This document shows, piece by piece, positions 44,878-53,436 of a stretch of DNA of 64,000 bases. The translations under genes were made by a program, and so were the position numbers. The DNA is from Pseudovibrio flavus (GTDB taxonomy: Bacteria > Pseudomonadota > Alphaproteobacteria > Rhizobiales > Stappiaceae), in the NCBI RefSeq assembly GCF_009711345.1, contig NZ_SMMA01000066.1, forward strand, positions 432,574 to 496,573, read 5' to 3'. Position 1 is the first letter of the stretch. Every line of letters starts with the position of its first letter. The notes under the pieces were generated by a model, which made no database searches, was not told where the DNA came from, and saw only the letters and a program-made list of their open reading frames with translations.

Positions 44878-45630
44878 ATGCCAAGCTTTAATAATAACGG
44901 CAATGAATTTGCTTTTCTTGACGAGGGTGATGGTGACCCGATCGTGCTTGTGCACGGCTTTGCCTCTAACAAGTTTGTAAACTGGGTCTATCCGGGCTGG
45001 GTTGATCTGCTTTTAAAAGATGGCCGCCGTGTAATTGCCATAGACAACCGTGGCCATGGTGAGAGCCATAAGTTCTATTCTCCAGAGGATTACGGTGCGC
45101 CTGTAATGGCAGGTGATGTGCTTGCGCTTTTGGACCATCTTGATATCAAACAGGCTGACTTCATGGGCTATTCTATGGGTACCCGCATCTCGGCTTTTTG
45201 TGCTCTTGCTCAGCCGGAACGCGTTCGCTCCCTTATTTTTGGCGGTATGGGTTACGGCCTCATTTCCGGTGTTGGCAATCCGGAGCCAATCATCAACGGG
45301 CTGCTGGCCGATAATATCCGTGATATCGAAGACCGCACTGGCCGTGCCTTCCGCGCCTTTGCAGAGCAAACAAAGTCTGACCGTAAAGCGCTTGCCGCCT
45401 GTATGCAGTCAGCCAGAAAACCGATCTCTGAAGCCGATATTGCACAGATTACCGCGCCTACACTTATTGCTGTTGGCACAAAAGATGATGTAGCAGGGGA
45501 CCCGCAGCGACTTGCCGATCTTATGCAGAATGCGCAGGTGCTCGATATTCCAAACCGTGATCATATGGTTGCGGTTGGAGACAAGGTTTTCAAGCAGGGC
45601 GTTCTGGAATTTCTTTCCGAACTCGGCTGA
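44878..45630 (+). CDS. Alpha/beta hydrolase
   Basis: A 250-residue soluble alpha/beta-hydrolase. The oxyanion region is VLVHGFASN, the nucleophile elbow GYSMG places Ser99, Asp is in GTKDD and the C-terminal His in RDHM. Start was set at MPSFNNNGN; upstream codons have no family match. The substrate class (ester, lactone, haloalkane or other) cannot be read from the sequence. It is a single gene between divergent and unrelated neighbours. Confidence 0.9.
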   Translation: MPSFNNNGNEFAFLDEGDGDPIVLVHGFASNKFVNWVYPGWVDLLLKDGRRVIAIDNRGHGESHKFYSPEDYGAPVMAGDVLALLDHLDIKQADFMGYSMGTRISAFCALAQPERVRSLIFGGMGYGLISGVGNPEPIINGLLADNIRDIEDRTGRAFRAFAEQTKSDRKALAACMQSARKPISEADIAQITAPTLIAVGTKDDVAGDPQRLADLMQNAQVLDIPNRDHMVAVGDKVFKQGVLEFLSELG

Positions 45631-45742
45631 TCACAATTTCGATAGATTCGAAAGATTATGGCACGCGGGGTTGGTTTAACTTCGCGACCTGCCTATGTTA
45701 TTAGGCATGGAAATGCCAGAACCCGTTACGGGAGATAGATGA

Positions 45743-46591
45743 ATGTCTCAGGCACCAAGCTATGCCGGTAAAACGGTTGCTATGCATGATCCAGTTTGGT
45801 TGCGCGTGCGCAGCGAAGCAGAAGAAATGGCACGGAACGAGCCTGCGTTGGCTTCGTTCGTTTACGAAACCGTTTTGAACCACCCTTCGCTTGAGCAGGC
45901 GATTGTTCACCGTATTGCGGACCGTTTGGCCCATACTGTGGTTTCTGCCCATCTCATCCGCCAAACCTACATGGAAGCGCTTTCTGACGACGAGAATATC
46001 GCCAAGGCGTTTCGCGTCGACATTTCTGCTGTGCAGGACCGAGATCCGGCTTGCGAGCGTTTCCTTGAGCCTCTCCTTTATTTCAAAGGCTTTCACGCAC
46101 TGCAGACCCATCGCCTAGCGAACTGGCTGTTCAAGCAGGGCCGCAAGGACTTTGCTTTCTACCTGCAAAGCAGAAGCTCTGAGGTGTTTCAGGTTGATAT
46201 TCACCCTGCGGTTCCAGTGGGCATGGGTATCTTCTTTGACCACGGTACGGGCATTGTTATTGGCGGTACCGCAGTGGTTGAAGATGATGTGTCTATTTTG
46301 CAGGGCGTAACCCTTGGCGGTACGGGCAAAGCGGGCGGTGATCGTCATCCAAAAATCAGACGCGGCGTCCTTGTTGGCGCCGGTGCAAAGGTTCTGGGCA
46401 ACATCGAAATAGGACAATGTTCCCGTGTTGCTGCGGGCTCTGTTGTGCTTAAATCGGTAGAACCGTGCTCCACGGTAGCAGGGGTACCTGCAAGGGTTGT
46501 TGGAAGTGCGGGCTGCGACCAACCTTCAAGGGCCATGGATCAAATGCTTGGGCAGGGTCAAGAGTTTTCCGACAAAAACAAACAAGGATAA
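45743..46591 (+). CDS. cysE: Serine O-acetyltransferase
   Basis: Makes O-acetylserine for cysteine synthesis. The 282-residue enzyme has an N-terminal helical domain (SEAEEMARNEPALASFVYETVLNH region and the FKGFHALQTHRLANWL segment) and a C-terminal left-handed beta-helix of hexapeptide repeats. The catalytic region DIHPAVPVGMGIFFDHGTGIVIG contains the conserved Asp and His. CysE is usually feedback-inhibited by cysteine. The extended C-terminus (about 20 residues after the helix) is typical of the O-acetylserine sulfhydrylase-binding tail, although it ends in KNKQG rather than the common Ile. Confidence 0.95.
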   Translation: MSQAPSYAGKTVAMHDPVWLRVRSEAEEMARNEPALASFVYETVLNHPSLEQAIVHRIADRLAHTVVSAHLIRQTYMEALSDDENIAKAFRVDISAVQDRDPACERFLEPLLYFKGFHALQTHRLANWLFKQGRKDFAFYLQSRSSEVFQVDIHPAVPVGMGIFFDHGTGIVIGGTAVVEDDVSILQGVTLGGTGKAGGDRHPKIRRGVLVGAGAKVLGNIEIGQCSRVAAGSVVLKSVEPCSTVAGVPARVVGSAGCDQPSRAMDQMLGQGQEFSDKNKQG

Positions 46592-46673
46592 GCTTGTTTG
46601 TGGGGGTTGGCAGCGGCCTCGATTTGTATAGGTTCACCTGCGATTAATCCGACTGAAAACAAAGGAGACGGCT

Positions 46674-46889
46674 GTGAAGCCTGACGAAATTAAGAAAGTG
46701 GAGTCTTACCTTCAGAAGACATTCAAGGCTCCTGGAATCAGCGTTCGTGCGCGTCCTCGCAAAGACGATTCCGCAGAAGTTTACATGGATGATGAATTTC
46801 TGGGTATCTTGTTCCGCGATGAAGACGAAGGTGAACTCAGCTGGAACTTCTCCATGGCGATCCTCGATATTGACGTGGAAGATCTCTAA
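46674..46889 (+). CDS. DUF3126 family small protein
   Basis: A 71-residue acidic protein of the alphaproteobacterial DUF3126 family: KKVESYLQKTFKAPGISVRARPRKDDSAEVYMDDEFLGI-type sequence ending in SMAILDIDVEDL. The start is GTG behind AAAGGAG. It follows cysE by 82 bases and precedes a terminator. No function is known to me. Confidence 0.9.
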   Translation: MKPDEIKKVESYLQKTFKAPGISVRARPRKDDSAEVYMDDEFLGILFRDEDEGELSWNFSMAILDIDVEDL

Positions 46890-46916
46890 GCTTGGGTACA
46901 GTCTCCTTGCATGATG

Positions 46917-46940
46917 AAGGGCCTCTCGGGGCCCTTTTTT
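46917..46940 (+). terminator. Terminator after the DUF3126 gene
   Basis: A 7-bp stem AAGGGCC/GGCCCTT (46917-46923 with 46930-46936), 6-nt loop and a following T run. Confidence 0.85.
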
Positions 46941-47099
46941 CATGGCCAAACGTCGAGGTGTCTCTCTATAGGACACCTTGTTTCAGTTCGGGACCAGTTG
47001 TGTCCCGCATGACGCGAAACTCCTAGGAAATGCCAAGGTTTTTCTGAGGTGTTTTTTTGGCCCGCGATTTGCTGTTGGATGGCAAAGTAGGGGGCACTT

Positions 47100-47420
47100 A
47101 TGTTTCAAGAATTATTGTTAGCGGCGTATCTTGGATCAGCCGGTTTTGTTTTTGCTGGCATCGTCGGTAGTTTCTTTCAGTTGGTGACTGGCTTGCCATT
47201 GACCTTCAAAACGGAACTCAATTCCTTCATCGCTACCTTTGCCCGCTTCTTCCTCTATATCTTTGCAGGCCCGTTCATTGTCAGCCGTTTGGTTATGGCG
47301 GGACGAAGCGAGAATTCCCTGACCATTGCTGGCGGTGTGATTGCTTCTAGCCTTGTTATGCTCTGGAGCGTTTCCTCAGGTCTCGTCGTGGTGCACATTG
47401 CGCTGTCACTTCCCTTCTGA
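47100..47420 (+). CDS. Small membrane protein, conserved in alphaproteobacteria
   Basis: A 106-residue protein with three hydrophobic stretches (about 6-30, 45-65 and 76-103). It resembles short membrane proteins annotated, I believe, as DUF6949 in Hyphomicrobiales; this is from memory. The gene precedes the gamma-carbonic anhydrase gene by 48 bases on the same strand and may be cotranscribed. Function is unknown. Confidence 0.8.
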   Translation: MFQELLLAAYLGSAGFVFAGIVGSFFQLVTGLPLTFKTELNSFIATFARFFLYIFAGPFIVSRLVMAGRSENSLTIAGGVIASSLVMLWSVSSGLVVVHIALSLPF

Positions 47421-47468
47421 GTTGAAGCAGGCTATGTCCTGCTTTGAGTTTTTGAGGAGAAGCTTTTT

Positions 47469-47996
47469 ATGACGCTCTACCGTTTGGGGGATAAAGCCCC
47501 GTGCCTTCCTGAAAGCGGGAACTGTTTCATCGCTCCCAATGCCAGTGTGATTGGCGATATCTTGATCGAAGAAGACGCAAGCGTCTGGTTCGGTGCCGTT
47601 CTGCGCGGTGATAACGAGCGCATTACAGTTGGGCGCCGTTCCAATATTCAAGACGGATGCGTTCTTCACACTGATATGGGCTTTCCTTTAGAGATCGGTG
47701 AGGATGTAACCGTGGGCCATCAGGCCATCTTGCATGGCTGTAAGGTTGCCAGTGGAACGTTGGTGGGAATGGGCGCAACCATTCTCAATGGCGCAGAGAT
47801 CGGCTCTAACTGCATTATCGGTGCGAATGCCTTGGTACCTGAAGGCAAAAAAATTCCCGACAACTCCCTAGTGGTTGGAGTGCCGGGTCAGGTTGTTCGC
47901 CAGTTGGATGAGGCAACCGCGAAGAAGTTGAAGGCTTCTGCTGATGGCTATGTCAACAACGGCCGCCGTTATCGTGAAGGGCTTGTTGAACTGTAA
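47469..47996 (+). CDS. Gamma-carbonic anhydrase-like hexapeptide protein
   Basis: A 175-residue left-handed beta-helix protein with hexapeptide repeats, as in gamma-carbonic anhydrases (and YrdA/PaaY/CaiE). Metal-binding histidines appear in VLHTDMG and [11 protein letters not shown], and NIQDGCVLH is the family hallmark. AGGAG lies before the ATG. Members form trimers; many lack detectable anhydrase activity, so enzymatic function is plausible, not proven. Confidence 0.92.
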   Translation: MTLYRLGDKAPCLPESGNCFIAPNASVIGDILIEEDASVWFGAVLRGDNERITVGRRSNIQDGCVLHTDMGFPLEIGEDVTVGHQAILHGCKVASGTLVGMGATILNGAEIGSNCIIGANALVPEGKKIPDNSLVVGVPGQVVRQLDEATAKKLKASADGYVNNGRRYREGLVEL

Positions 47997-48043
47997 GGCA
48001 ATAACGGCGTTCGTGGATATTGGTTCGCGGGCGCTAGCCCTGC

Positions 48044-48670
48044 CTAGTTGGAAATACTCGCAACTGTGGTGACGCGGCGGTCAGAGATTGCAGTCCAAGC
48101 GGCTGCATGTCTGCTGGATTGGCGCTTCACAAACCGGTAGGGCGTAGAATACCAAGGAAGAATAACGCTCATCTGGTTGTCGAGAATGAGATCACCCTGA
48201 TCCGTGCGCACGCTAAGAACTGCATGGCCGGCGTTATTGGTGTCTTTTACCACGGTAATAAGAAGCGCACTTGCCGGCCAGCCGCGTGAGATCAAAACGC
48301 GCTGTTTTTCGAGAACATACTCCTCGCAATCACCTGCGCCTTGAGTTGGGTAGGTCCAATACTCCGCCATGCCGAAGAGGTCGTCATCAGTCATCGGCTG
48401 AACGCGAGCATTCACGTCTGCATTGACCTGCAATAGCTCATTCCAGCGCTCTTGCGTGAGTTTGACGACAAGCGGTGTGTTCGTTCCATAGTTACAGCTT
48501 TGGGGATTGCTCGCGCAGAATGAGACGTGGCCCATTGGTGCCGCGGTTTCCCCCAGTACAGGCATAAACGGACCTAATGTTTGGTCTGCCTGCGAAATAC
48601 CCGTGAATGCGAGTAGTGATAAAGTAAAACTACCTATTACGGATAAAAATGTTTTCTTCATAGTAGCCAT
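48044..48670 (-). CDS. Exported transglutaminase-like cysteine proteinase (BTLCP)
   Basis: A 208-residue secreted protein of the bacterial transglutaminase-like cysteine proteinase family (DUF920). A signal peptide ends at about residue 28 (AQA-like site near ISQADQ). The catalytic triad is apparent: Cys in GAGDCEEYVLEK, His in NAGHAVLSV and Asp in LILDNQ. The start has GGAGGG 5 nt upstream; an earlier in-frame codon is unlikely. Homologues in Pseudomonas (LapG) cut a surface adhesin under c-di-GMP control, but this group lacks the LapD system here. Confidence 0.92.
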   Translation of the reverse strand: MATMKKTFLSVIGSFTLSLLAFTGISQADQTLGPFMPVLGETAAPMGHVSFCASNPQSCNYGTNTPLVVKLTQERWNELLQVNADVNARVQPMTDDDLFGMAEYWTYPTQGAGDCEEYVLEKQRVLISRGWPASALLITVVKDTNNAGHAVLSVRTDQGDLILDNQMSVILPWYSTPYRFVKRQSSRHAAAWTAISDRRVTTVASISN

Positions 48671-49073
48671 AACGCCCTCCAACTACCTTGAGGGTCACTA
48701 TGACTCTATGGATTTTCTTTCCGTATAAAGTCAACTGGTTGTTTTTACTTATATTTTAGATGTATTTGAAGTAAGTTTTATTTTAATTTGAAATACATTT
48801 GATGTGAGTTTGAATAAAATTTTATGCAAATTTTCAAGCTACCGAACGCACTCAAGGATTTAGGCGCGCAGCAGTTCATTGCACGAGTGATTTTCGGGGT
48901 TTTAGGCGGCACGAGGCATCGCGGGGAGCGAGAATGCTCCGCGAATTTTATTGGTGTAAATGCCTATTAATTTCTGCAGGTAACGCGATCTGGGCGCGTA
49001 GAGACGGGCATGACGGCTTTTTAGCCGTCAATTTTAACTGGTAGGTCTCGGGATTTCGAGAATCAAAAAGCGA
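48671..49073 (+). other. 403-base AT-rich gap with two orphan terminator-like hairpins
   Basis: No gene was supported. The AT-rich part (48730-48840) precedes two plus-strand hairpins, TCGC-GG-GGAGC/GCTCCGCGA (48919-48944, then ATTTTATT) and TGACGGCT/AGCCGTCA (49011-49030, loop TTTT, then ATTTTAA). Neither flanking gene is on the plus strand, so a short RNA could originate here. Confidence 0.45.
49011..49035 (+). terminator. Perfect 8-bp hairpin followed by T-rich tract
   Basis: TGACGGCT and AGCCGTCA pair around TTTT, then ATTTTAAC. It has no plus-strand gene in front of it; on the minus strand no T tract follows. Confidence 0.5.
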
Positions 49074-49703
49074 TCAGGATTCGCCTTGAGTGATGTGCTG
49101 TTCCAATACGGAGCGGTTCTGTACGACGGCAAATTCCACTGCGATACCATCTTCTGTATGGCGGATCACGCGGGCGCGCATCTTGCCGATAGCAATGGAT
49201 AGACCGAGGGCAGGGCGTACGTCTGTCTTAAGCGCTGCACCAGACAGTGACACGTCGATGATCTTGCACTTGTATTCGCGCTTGTCGTCGAGGGTGATGG
49301 TCGTGAATGGGTTTTGCGGAACGAAGCGCTCGTGACGACGGTCTTCCGGAAGGTTCAGTCTGTCTCTGTTCGCCAGCCATGTGAGTATGGAGGCGAGCTT
49401 GTCGCGCTTTCTAGCGGTGGCCCGAATGTCGATTGCGAAGCCGCCGTCGATATGGCGTGCAATGGAACCTTCAATACGGCCAACGTGATCGATATAGGCA
49501 ATCACCCGTTCGCCGATGGTGCCGGTGACTGGCGCAATGAGTGCCGCGCCACCGGGAGACATATTGATGATCTGGCATGGATACTCACGCCGATCTTCCA
49601 GCATGAAGCGCCCAAGAACGTTTACATCAACACGCGAGAACCGGCGTTTATCCGGTTCTCGTTCAGCTATTTTTTTTAAGAGGGCAGCGTGACGGCTCGC
49701 CAT
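49074..49703 (-). CDS. Tandem PilZ domain protein
   Basis: A 209-residue protein with two complete PilZ domains and no other obvious domain. Domain 1 carries R20-x3-R24 and N47-x-S49-x-x-G52; domain 2 carries R122-x3-R126 and D150-x-S152-x-x-G155. Both retain all residues known to bind c-di-GMP, so two ligand sites are predicted. The ATG at 49703 was chosen; a TTG 22 codons upstream is in frame but has no Shine-Dalgarno. Neighbour: PAS_5 protein gene upstream, 101 bases away. Confidence 0.9.
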   Translation of the reverse strand: MASRHAALLKKIAEREPDKRRFSRVDVNVLGRFMLEDRREYPCQIINMSPGGAALIAPVTGTIGERVIAYIDHVGRIEGSIARHIDGGFAIDIRATARKRDKLASILTWLANRDRLNLPEDRRHERFVPQNPFTTITLDDKREYKCKIIDVSLSGAALKTDVRPALGLSIAIGKMRARVIRHTEDGIAVEFAVVQNRSVLEQHITQGES

Positions 49704-49804
49704 ATAAACCTGTCCGACTCGTTGGTAACCTGCAGAAACCTGTTTGGTTAGCAAACGGTAGGTAGACAAGGTTAATATATGGTAATTTTACCTAAGGAGA
49801 TATT

Positions 49805-50497
49805 TCAGCTTCTGCCACCTTGAATAATTCTCAGGTGTGGAGCCCGCGCTACGACTGACGCTCCCTGAGGTAAAGGTGGCAGTTTTGGCTTTAGAAGCGA
49901 GCTACCAAGTTGCGGCTGCGAACGCAGTGGACGACGGGCTGACTGCGATTGCGGGCGGCCGATATGGTACACTTCCAGCGGCTCATCCTTATACATAATG
50001 TCTTCGTCAGGCCAGATGAGTCGAAGTCCGGTAATGCTCTGGGAGACGATCGGGTGCACGCCCAGCCAGTAAGGACGCTGCATAGGTACTGCGCATCCAA
50101 GAATACGGGTACAACCTTCACCGCGCACTTTTACAGGCAGAAGAAGCATCTCCATGTCTAGCGTGTGACCTTGGTCGTTCCGGCATGTAATGCCCACCAC
50201 AGAGGCGGCCGCGTCTTGCGTGACAGTTGCCAGCATCGAGAGCATCGCCTCACGGTCTTGATGAGACCACGGACTTAGGAAATCCCTGCCTTTTAGCTCT
50301 CTACAGTGAATCGAACAGAGCCGTGTTCCTGCCAGCCGATAGCGAAAATTGGCAGGCTGGCGAACTTCCAGAATGAAAGTATCCCCAAGAACCGTCTTAA
50401 TCGCCGAGGGCTGAATATCGCCTCGTTCGGGAGCGGATCGCGTTGCGCGGATCTCATCCCAATATTCAAAAAGAGTACGCGTGGCTCCGTGCTTCAT
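49805..50497 (-). CDS. PAS_5 family protein
   Basis: A 230-residue protein of the PAS_5 family (Pfam PF07310), common in alphaproteobacteria and including MopJ-type regulators of motility and development. The PAS region (about 20-165) starts RSAPERGDIQPSAIKTVLGDTFILEV and includes FRYRLAGTRLCSIHCRELKG. The C-terminal 60 residues are Pro, Gln and Arg rich, probably unstructured. There is no output domain, so it probably acts through protein contacts. Ligand unknown. Confidence 0.85.
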   Translation of the reverse strand: MKHGATRTLFEYWDEIRATRSAPERGDIQPSAIKTVLGDTFILEVRQPANFRYRLAGTRLCSIHCRELKGRDFLSPWSHQDREAMLSMLATVTQDAAASVVGITCRNDQGHTLDMEMLLLPVKVRGEGCTRILGCAVPMQRPYWLGVHPIVSQSITGLRLIWPDEDIMYKDEPLEVYHIGRPQSQSARRPLRSQPQLGSSLLKPKLPPLPQGASVVARAPHLRIIQGGRS

Positions 50498-50984
50498 TGC
50501 TTTACCCTCTACCCCCTCTGGTAGTTAACCGCTCCTTGGCGGACCATCCAGAAGGCAGTGTCCCGTTTAAGGACAATCTTAACTATCCGCCTGTCTACAG
50601 GGGTTACTACGCAGTTCGCGTGCCAGTTTACGCATGGGATGCGGGAATTAACGTATTATTAAGGTTAATAAATCGTAACGGTTGTAGATTCAATTTTATT
50701 CGAGCACATTGAATTTACTTCAACTGCCCGAATTGATTTGGGACACCTTTTTGAGTTTGATCGTCAAAATTCAATGTCATAATTGAATGGATAAGGGGAG
50801 GCGATCATTTCTACGGCCGCTCGTGAGCGCTTTAACAGCAGCTTCGAGCGGCCTTTCTTTTTTCACAATACAATTTTAAAGGGTGTGATACCTTTTCAGC
50901 GAGATCGTTTAACTTGAGGTTTTTTGGCTTTTGGCTTAGGCGATTTGTTCCATCCCAGAACTCAAGTGCACCAAGGCGTCCAGA
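50498..50984. other. 487-base gap upstream of the rhomboid gene
   Basis: No gene was supported. AT-rich at 50640-50710. A strong hairpin with T run ends at about 50863 (listed separately). Upstream of it, TTGATC (50757-50762) and CATAAT (50778-50783) are 15 bases apart, a weak promoter candidate. AAGGGGAGG (50793-50801) precedes an ATT-initiated frame that I did not accept. Confidence 0.5.
50815..50863 (+). terminator. Orphan rho-independent terminator
   Basis: GGCCGCTCG (50815-50823) pairs perfectly with CGAGCGGCC (50845-50853), followed by TTTCTTTTTT. No plus-strand gene precedes it within 480 bases, as the PAS_5 gene is on the other strand. Confidence 0.8.
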
Positions 50985-51728
50985 ATGTACCAGAACGAGA
51001 CACCAAAAAGTGAGCCTGTCTTTAACTTGCCTACGGTGATCGTAGCGCTTGGTCTTATTCTCGTTGCTGTTCATTTGGTACGCACGTATCTGCTGACCAT
51101 GCAGCAGGACTTTTTGGGGCTGCTGTTGTTTGCTTTTTGGCCGGTTCGCTATGTGGAGCATGAGATTGTCTCTATGGCATGGCCGGGCGGGGACATCACC
51201 AAGATCAGCAGCTTTCTGAGCTACTGCTTCCTGCACGGTGGCTTTAACCACCTGTTCTTCAATGTCATTTGGATGGCGGCCTTTGGTACAGCGCTGGCCC
51301 GTCGTTTTGGTACTGCGCGCTTTCTCATCTTCTCGGCAATTTGTGGCGTTGCTGGTGCAGCTGCCCACCTTGCGGCGTATTGGGGCGACAGCGCCCCTCT
51401 TATTGGCGCGTCTGCTGCGATTTCAGGCCAGATGTCAGGCTCTATCCGCTTCGTATTCGAAATGGGTGGCCCGCTTGGTGCATTTAGAAGCGGTAGTCCG
51501 CATGCCTACAATGTTCCGGCCAGCCCATTGGTGGAATCTTTCTCCAATCCGCAGGTTCTAGGTTTTGTCGCTGTTTGGTTCGGCATCAACCTGCTGTTTG
51601 GCCTGTGGTCCGCGCCGCTTGCGGGTGAGGGTGCCAACATCGCTTGGCAAGCCCACGTTGGCGGCTTTGTAGCAGGCCTCATTCTTTTCCGCTTCTTTGA
51701 TCCGGTGAAGCGTTACCACCCGCAATAA
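50985..51728 (+). CDS. Rhomboid family intramembrane serine protease
   Basis: A 247-residue membrane protein with about six to seven hydrophobic segments. The catalytic dyad is Ser143 in IGASAAISG and His224 in WQAHVGG; HGGFNHLFFNVIWM carries the oxyanion-stabilising His/Asn. The Ser motif reads GASAA instead of the usual GASGA, a conservative change. Rhomboids cleave membrane-spanning segments of other proteins. Substrate unknown. The CBS gene follows on the same strand. Confidence 0.92.
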   Translation: MYQNETPKSEPVFNLPTVIVALGLILVAVHLVRTYLLTMQQDFLGLLLFAFWPVRYVEHEIVSMAWPGGDITKISSFLSYCFLHGGFNHLFFNVIWMAAFGTALARRFGTARFLIFSAICGVAGAAAHLAAYWGDSAPLIGASAAISGQMSGSIRFVFEMGGPLGAFRSGSPHAYNVPASPLVESFSNPQVLGFVAVWFGINLLFGLWSAPLAGEGANIAWQAHVGGFVAGLILFRFFDPVKRYHPQ

Positions 51729-51856
51729 GCTGCTTGTTTGCAACGTTTTCGCTCTATTTCATCTCTCGGGTTTGCAAGCTCAGTATTTTTCGTCATCATA
51801 GCGAGATCAAAAATTCACAGCGACAGCTTGTTTTGCTGAAAACTGGGAGGAATGTG

Positions 51857-52288
51857 ATGACGGTTTCTGCGGTGCTTGGTGCCAAGGGGCGAGACGTTTT
51901 GACAAAGCCGGCTACAGAGCGCGTTGGCGACATTTGTAGCGAGCTTACAGAGCGGAAAATTGGTGCGATTGTAATCTGCGACAGCCCGGGTGTTATTGCC
52001 GGTATCGTTTCTGAGCGTGATATTGTTCGGGCAGTAGCAACGTCTGGCGCCTCTGTGCTTGAGCAGGAGGTCTCCACCATCATGACCAAGGAGGTCGTGA
52101 CCTGCACTGAAGGGGAAACCATTACCGCAGTAATGGCGAAGATGACACAAGGCCGCTTCCGTCACATGCCTGTTGTTAAGGATGGAAAGCTGGAAGGCAT
52201 TATCTCCATCGGCGACGTGGTTAAGCACCGTATTGCTGAAGTCGAGCATGAAGCCGAGTTGCTTAAAGCCTACATTCACGCAAGCTAA
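51857..52288 (+). CDS. CBS domain pair protein
   Basis: A 143-residue stand-alone pair of CBS domains forming a Bateman module. Pair members: VGDICSELTERKIGAIVICDSPGVIAGIVSERDIVRAVAT and ITAVMAKMTQGRFRHMPVVKDGKLEGIISIGDVVK. Such modules bind adenosine nucleotides and sense energy status. The ATG at 51857 has GGAGG 6 nt upstream. No catalytic domain is attached, so it likely regulates another protein. It follows the rhomboid gene by 128 bases. Confidence 0.92.
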   Translation: MTVSAVLGAKGRDVLTKPATERVGDICSELTERKIGAIVICDSPGVIAGIVSERDIVRAVATSGASVLEQEVSTIMTKEVVTCTEGETITAVMAKMTQGRFRHMPVVKDGKLEGIISIGDVVKHRIAEVEHEAELLKAYIHAS

Positions 52289-52339
52289 CGCATTTTCTGG
52301 CAGGCTTTTTTGCGGCCTGCCAGCTCTTCTCTTTCATCG

Positions 52340-53338
52340 TTACGTCGGCAGGCTGTCTATATGCAGCTGGATATCGTCAATCGCCTTGATTGCTGACTGG
52401 TAGCCGATTTCAATTGCTTCCTCAGCGCGGTGAAAATCAAACAATCCCAAATGACCGAGCCTCAAAGACAGGATGCTGTCTGGCGGATCGCCTGCCAGGC
52501 GTGAGCGGCCGATACGGTCTTGGATGATGTTGTAGCTTTCCATCATCACGCCGGAAATACCCGGAAGGCTGCCTGACTTGCGGCCAAAGAACTGGCGTCT
52601 CAAAATACGGCTTACCGGACCACCGAATGTGGCATCTAGTTTGTTTTCCAAATCAGGAAGCATGTCCGGCGGGGCAGGTGGTAGTTCATGAACCACCGTG
52701 GTTCCTCTGCCGAAATTGTCCGAGTTCAGGTTCACCGCGAGAACTATGCGTGCTCCAAGGGCTCTACAAACAGAGACGGGTATAGGGTTTACCAGTGCCC
52801 CATCAACCAGCCAGCGGCCGCCTAGGCGCACGGGCTCGAATACGCCGGGCAGTGCGTAGGAACAGCGCAGAGCGTGGGAGAGTGAACCCGATTTGATCCA
52901 GATTTCATGACCGGTGCCAAGCTCAGTAGAGACGGCTGCGAAGGGGCGACTGAGTTGTTCAATCTGGGTGTCGCCTAAATGGCGAATGAGCAGGTCGGAG
53001 AGCTTTCTACCTGTAATCAAGCCTGAGCCGCCGAACGAAAAGTCCATCAACCCGAATATCTTGCGCTTCGATAGGCCGGTGGCAAAGTCTGCCAAGTCAT
53101 CCAGTTTGTCTGCGAGGTAACAGCCGCCGACAACAGCGCCGATTGAGGTGCCGCATACAATATCCGGTTCGATACCGCTTTCTGAAAGAGCCCTGAGAAC
53201 GCCAATATGCGCCCAGCCACGCGCAGCACCGCCCCCTAGAGCCACGCCAAATGTGGGCTTGAAGTTTTGGGGCGGCTCTTCCTCTTCGGGAGTTTGGCTT
53301 TGTTTACCTGATGGCCAGAGCGGTATGTTTGCAAGCAC
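52340..53338 (-). CDS. Patatin-like phospholipase
   Basis: A 332-residue lipase-like protein. The catalytic dyad is Ser65 in GTSIG and Asp179 in DGALVNPIP; the oxyanion hole is GGGAARG. Relatives include RssA and other bacterial patatins acting on phospholipids. The start is GTG, with AGGACATCTTCT upstream giving weak Shine-Dalgarno support. The C-terminus has amphipathic helices and no membrane span. It is third in a leftward group with folE and hisI. Confidence 0.9.
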   Translation of the reverse strand: MLANIPLWPSGKQSQTPEEEEPPQNFKPTFGVALGGGAARGWAHIGVLRALSESGIEPDIVCGTSIGAVVGGCYLADKLDDLADFATGLSKRKIFGLMDFSFGGSGLITGRKLSDLLIRHLGDTQIEQLSRPFAAVSTELGTGHEIWIKSGSLSHALRCSYALPGVFEPVRLGGRWLVDGALVNPIPVSVCRALGARIVLAVNLNSDNFGRGTTVVHELPPAPPDMLPDLENKLDATFGGPVSRILRRQFFGRKSGSLPGISGVMMESYNIIQDRIGRSRLAGDPPDSILSLRLGHLGLFDFHRAEEAIEIGYQSAIKAIDDIQLHIDSLPT

Positions 53339-53436
53339 AGAAGATGTCCTGTTTCTTGGTCATGGGGCTCCTCTATATTAGACGCCTTAAAGACCAAAAA
53401 AAACCTAAACAAGCTTCTTCGTGTACCGCGAAAACT

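Noticed and set aside
48044-49703. LapG/LapD-type c-di-GMP-controlled adhesin release system
   Set aside because: The exported cysteine proteinase is LapG-like in fold only. No LapD receptor (HAMP-GGDEF-EAL next to it) or giant adhesin gene is present, and the PilZ protein is not of that system.
50807-50917. ATT-initiated frame behind AAGGGGAGG, running through the orphan terminator
   Set aside because: ATT starts are essentially limited to infC. The frame crosses a strong terminator hairpin and encodes a Phe-rich stretch from its T run.
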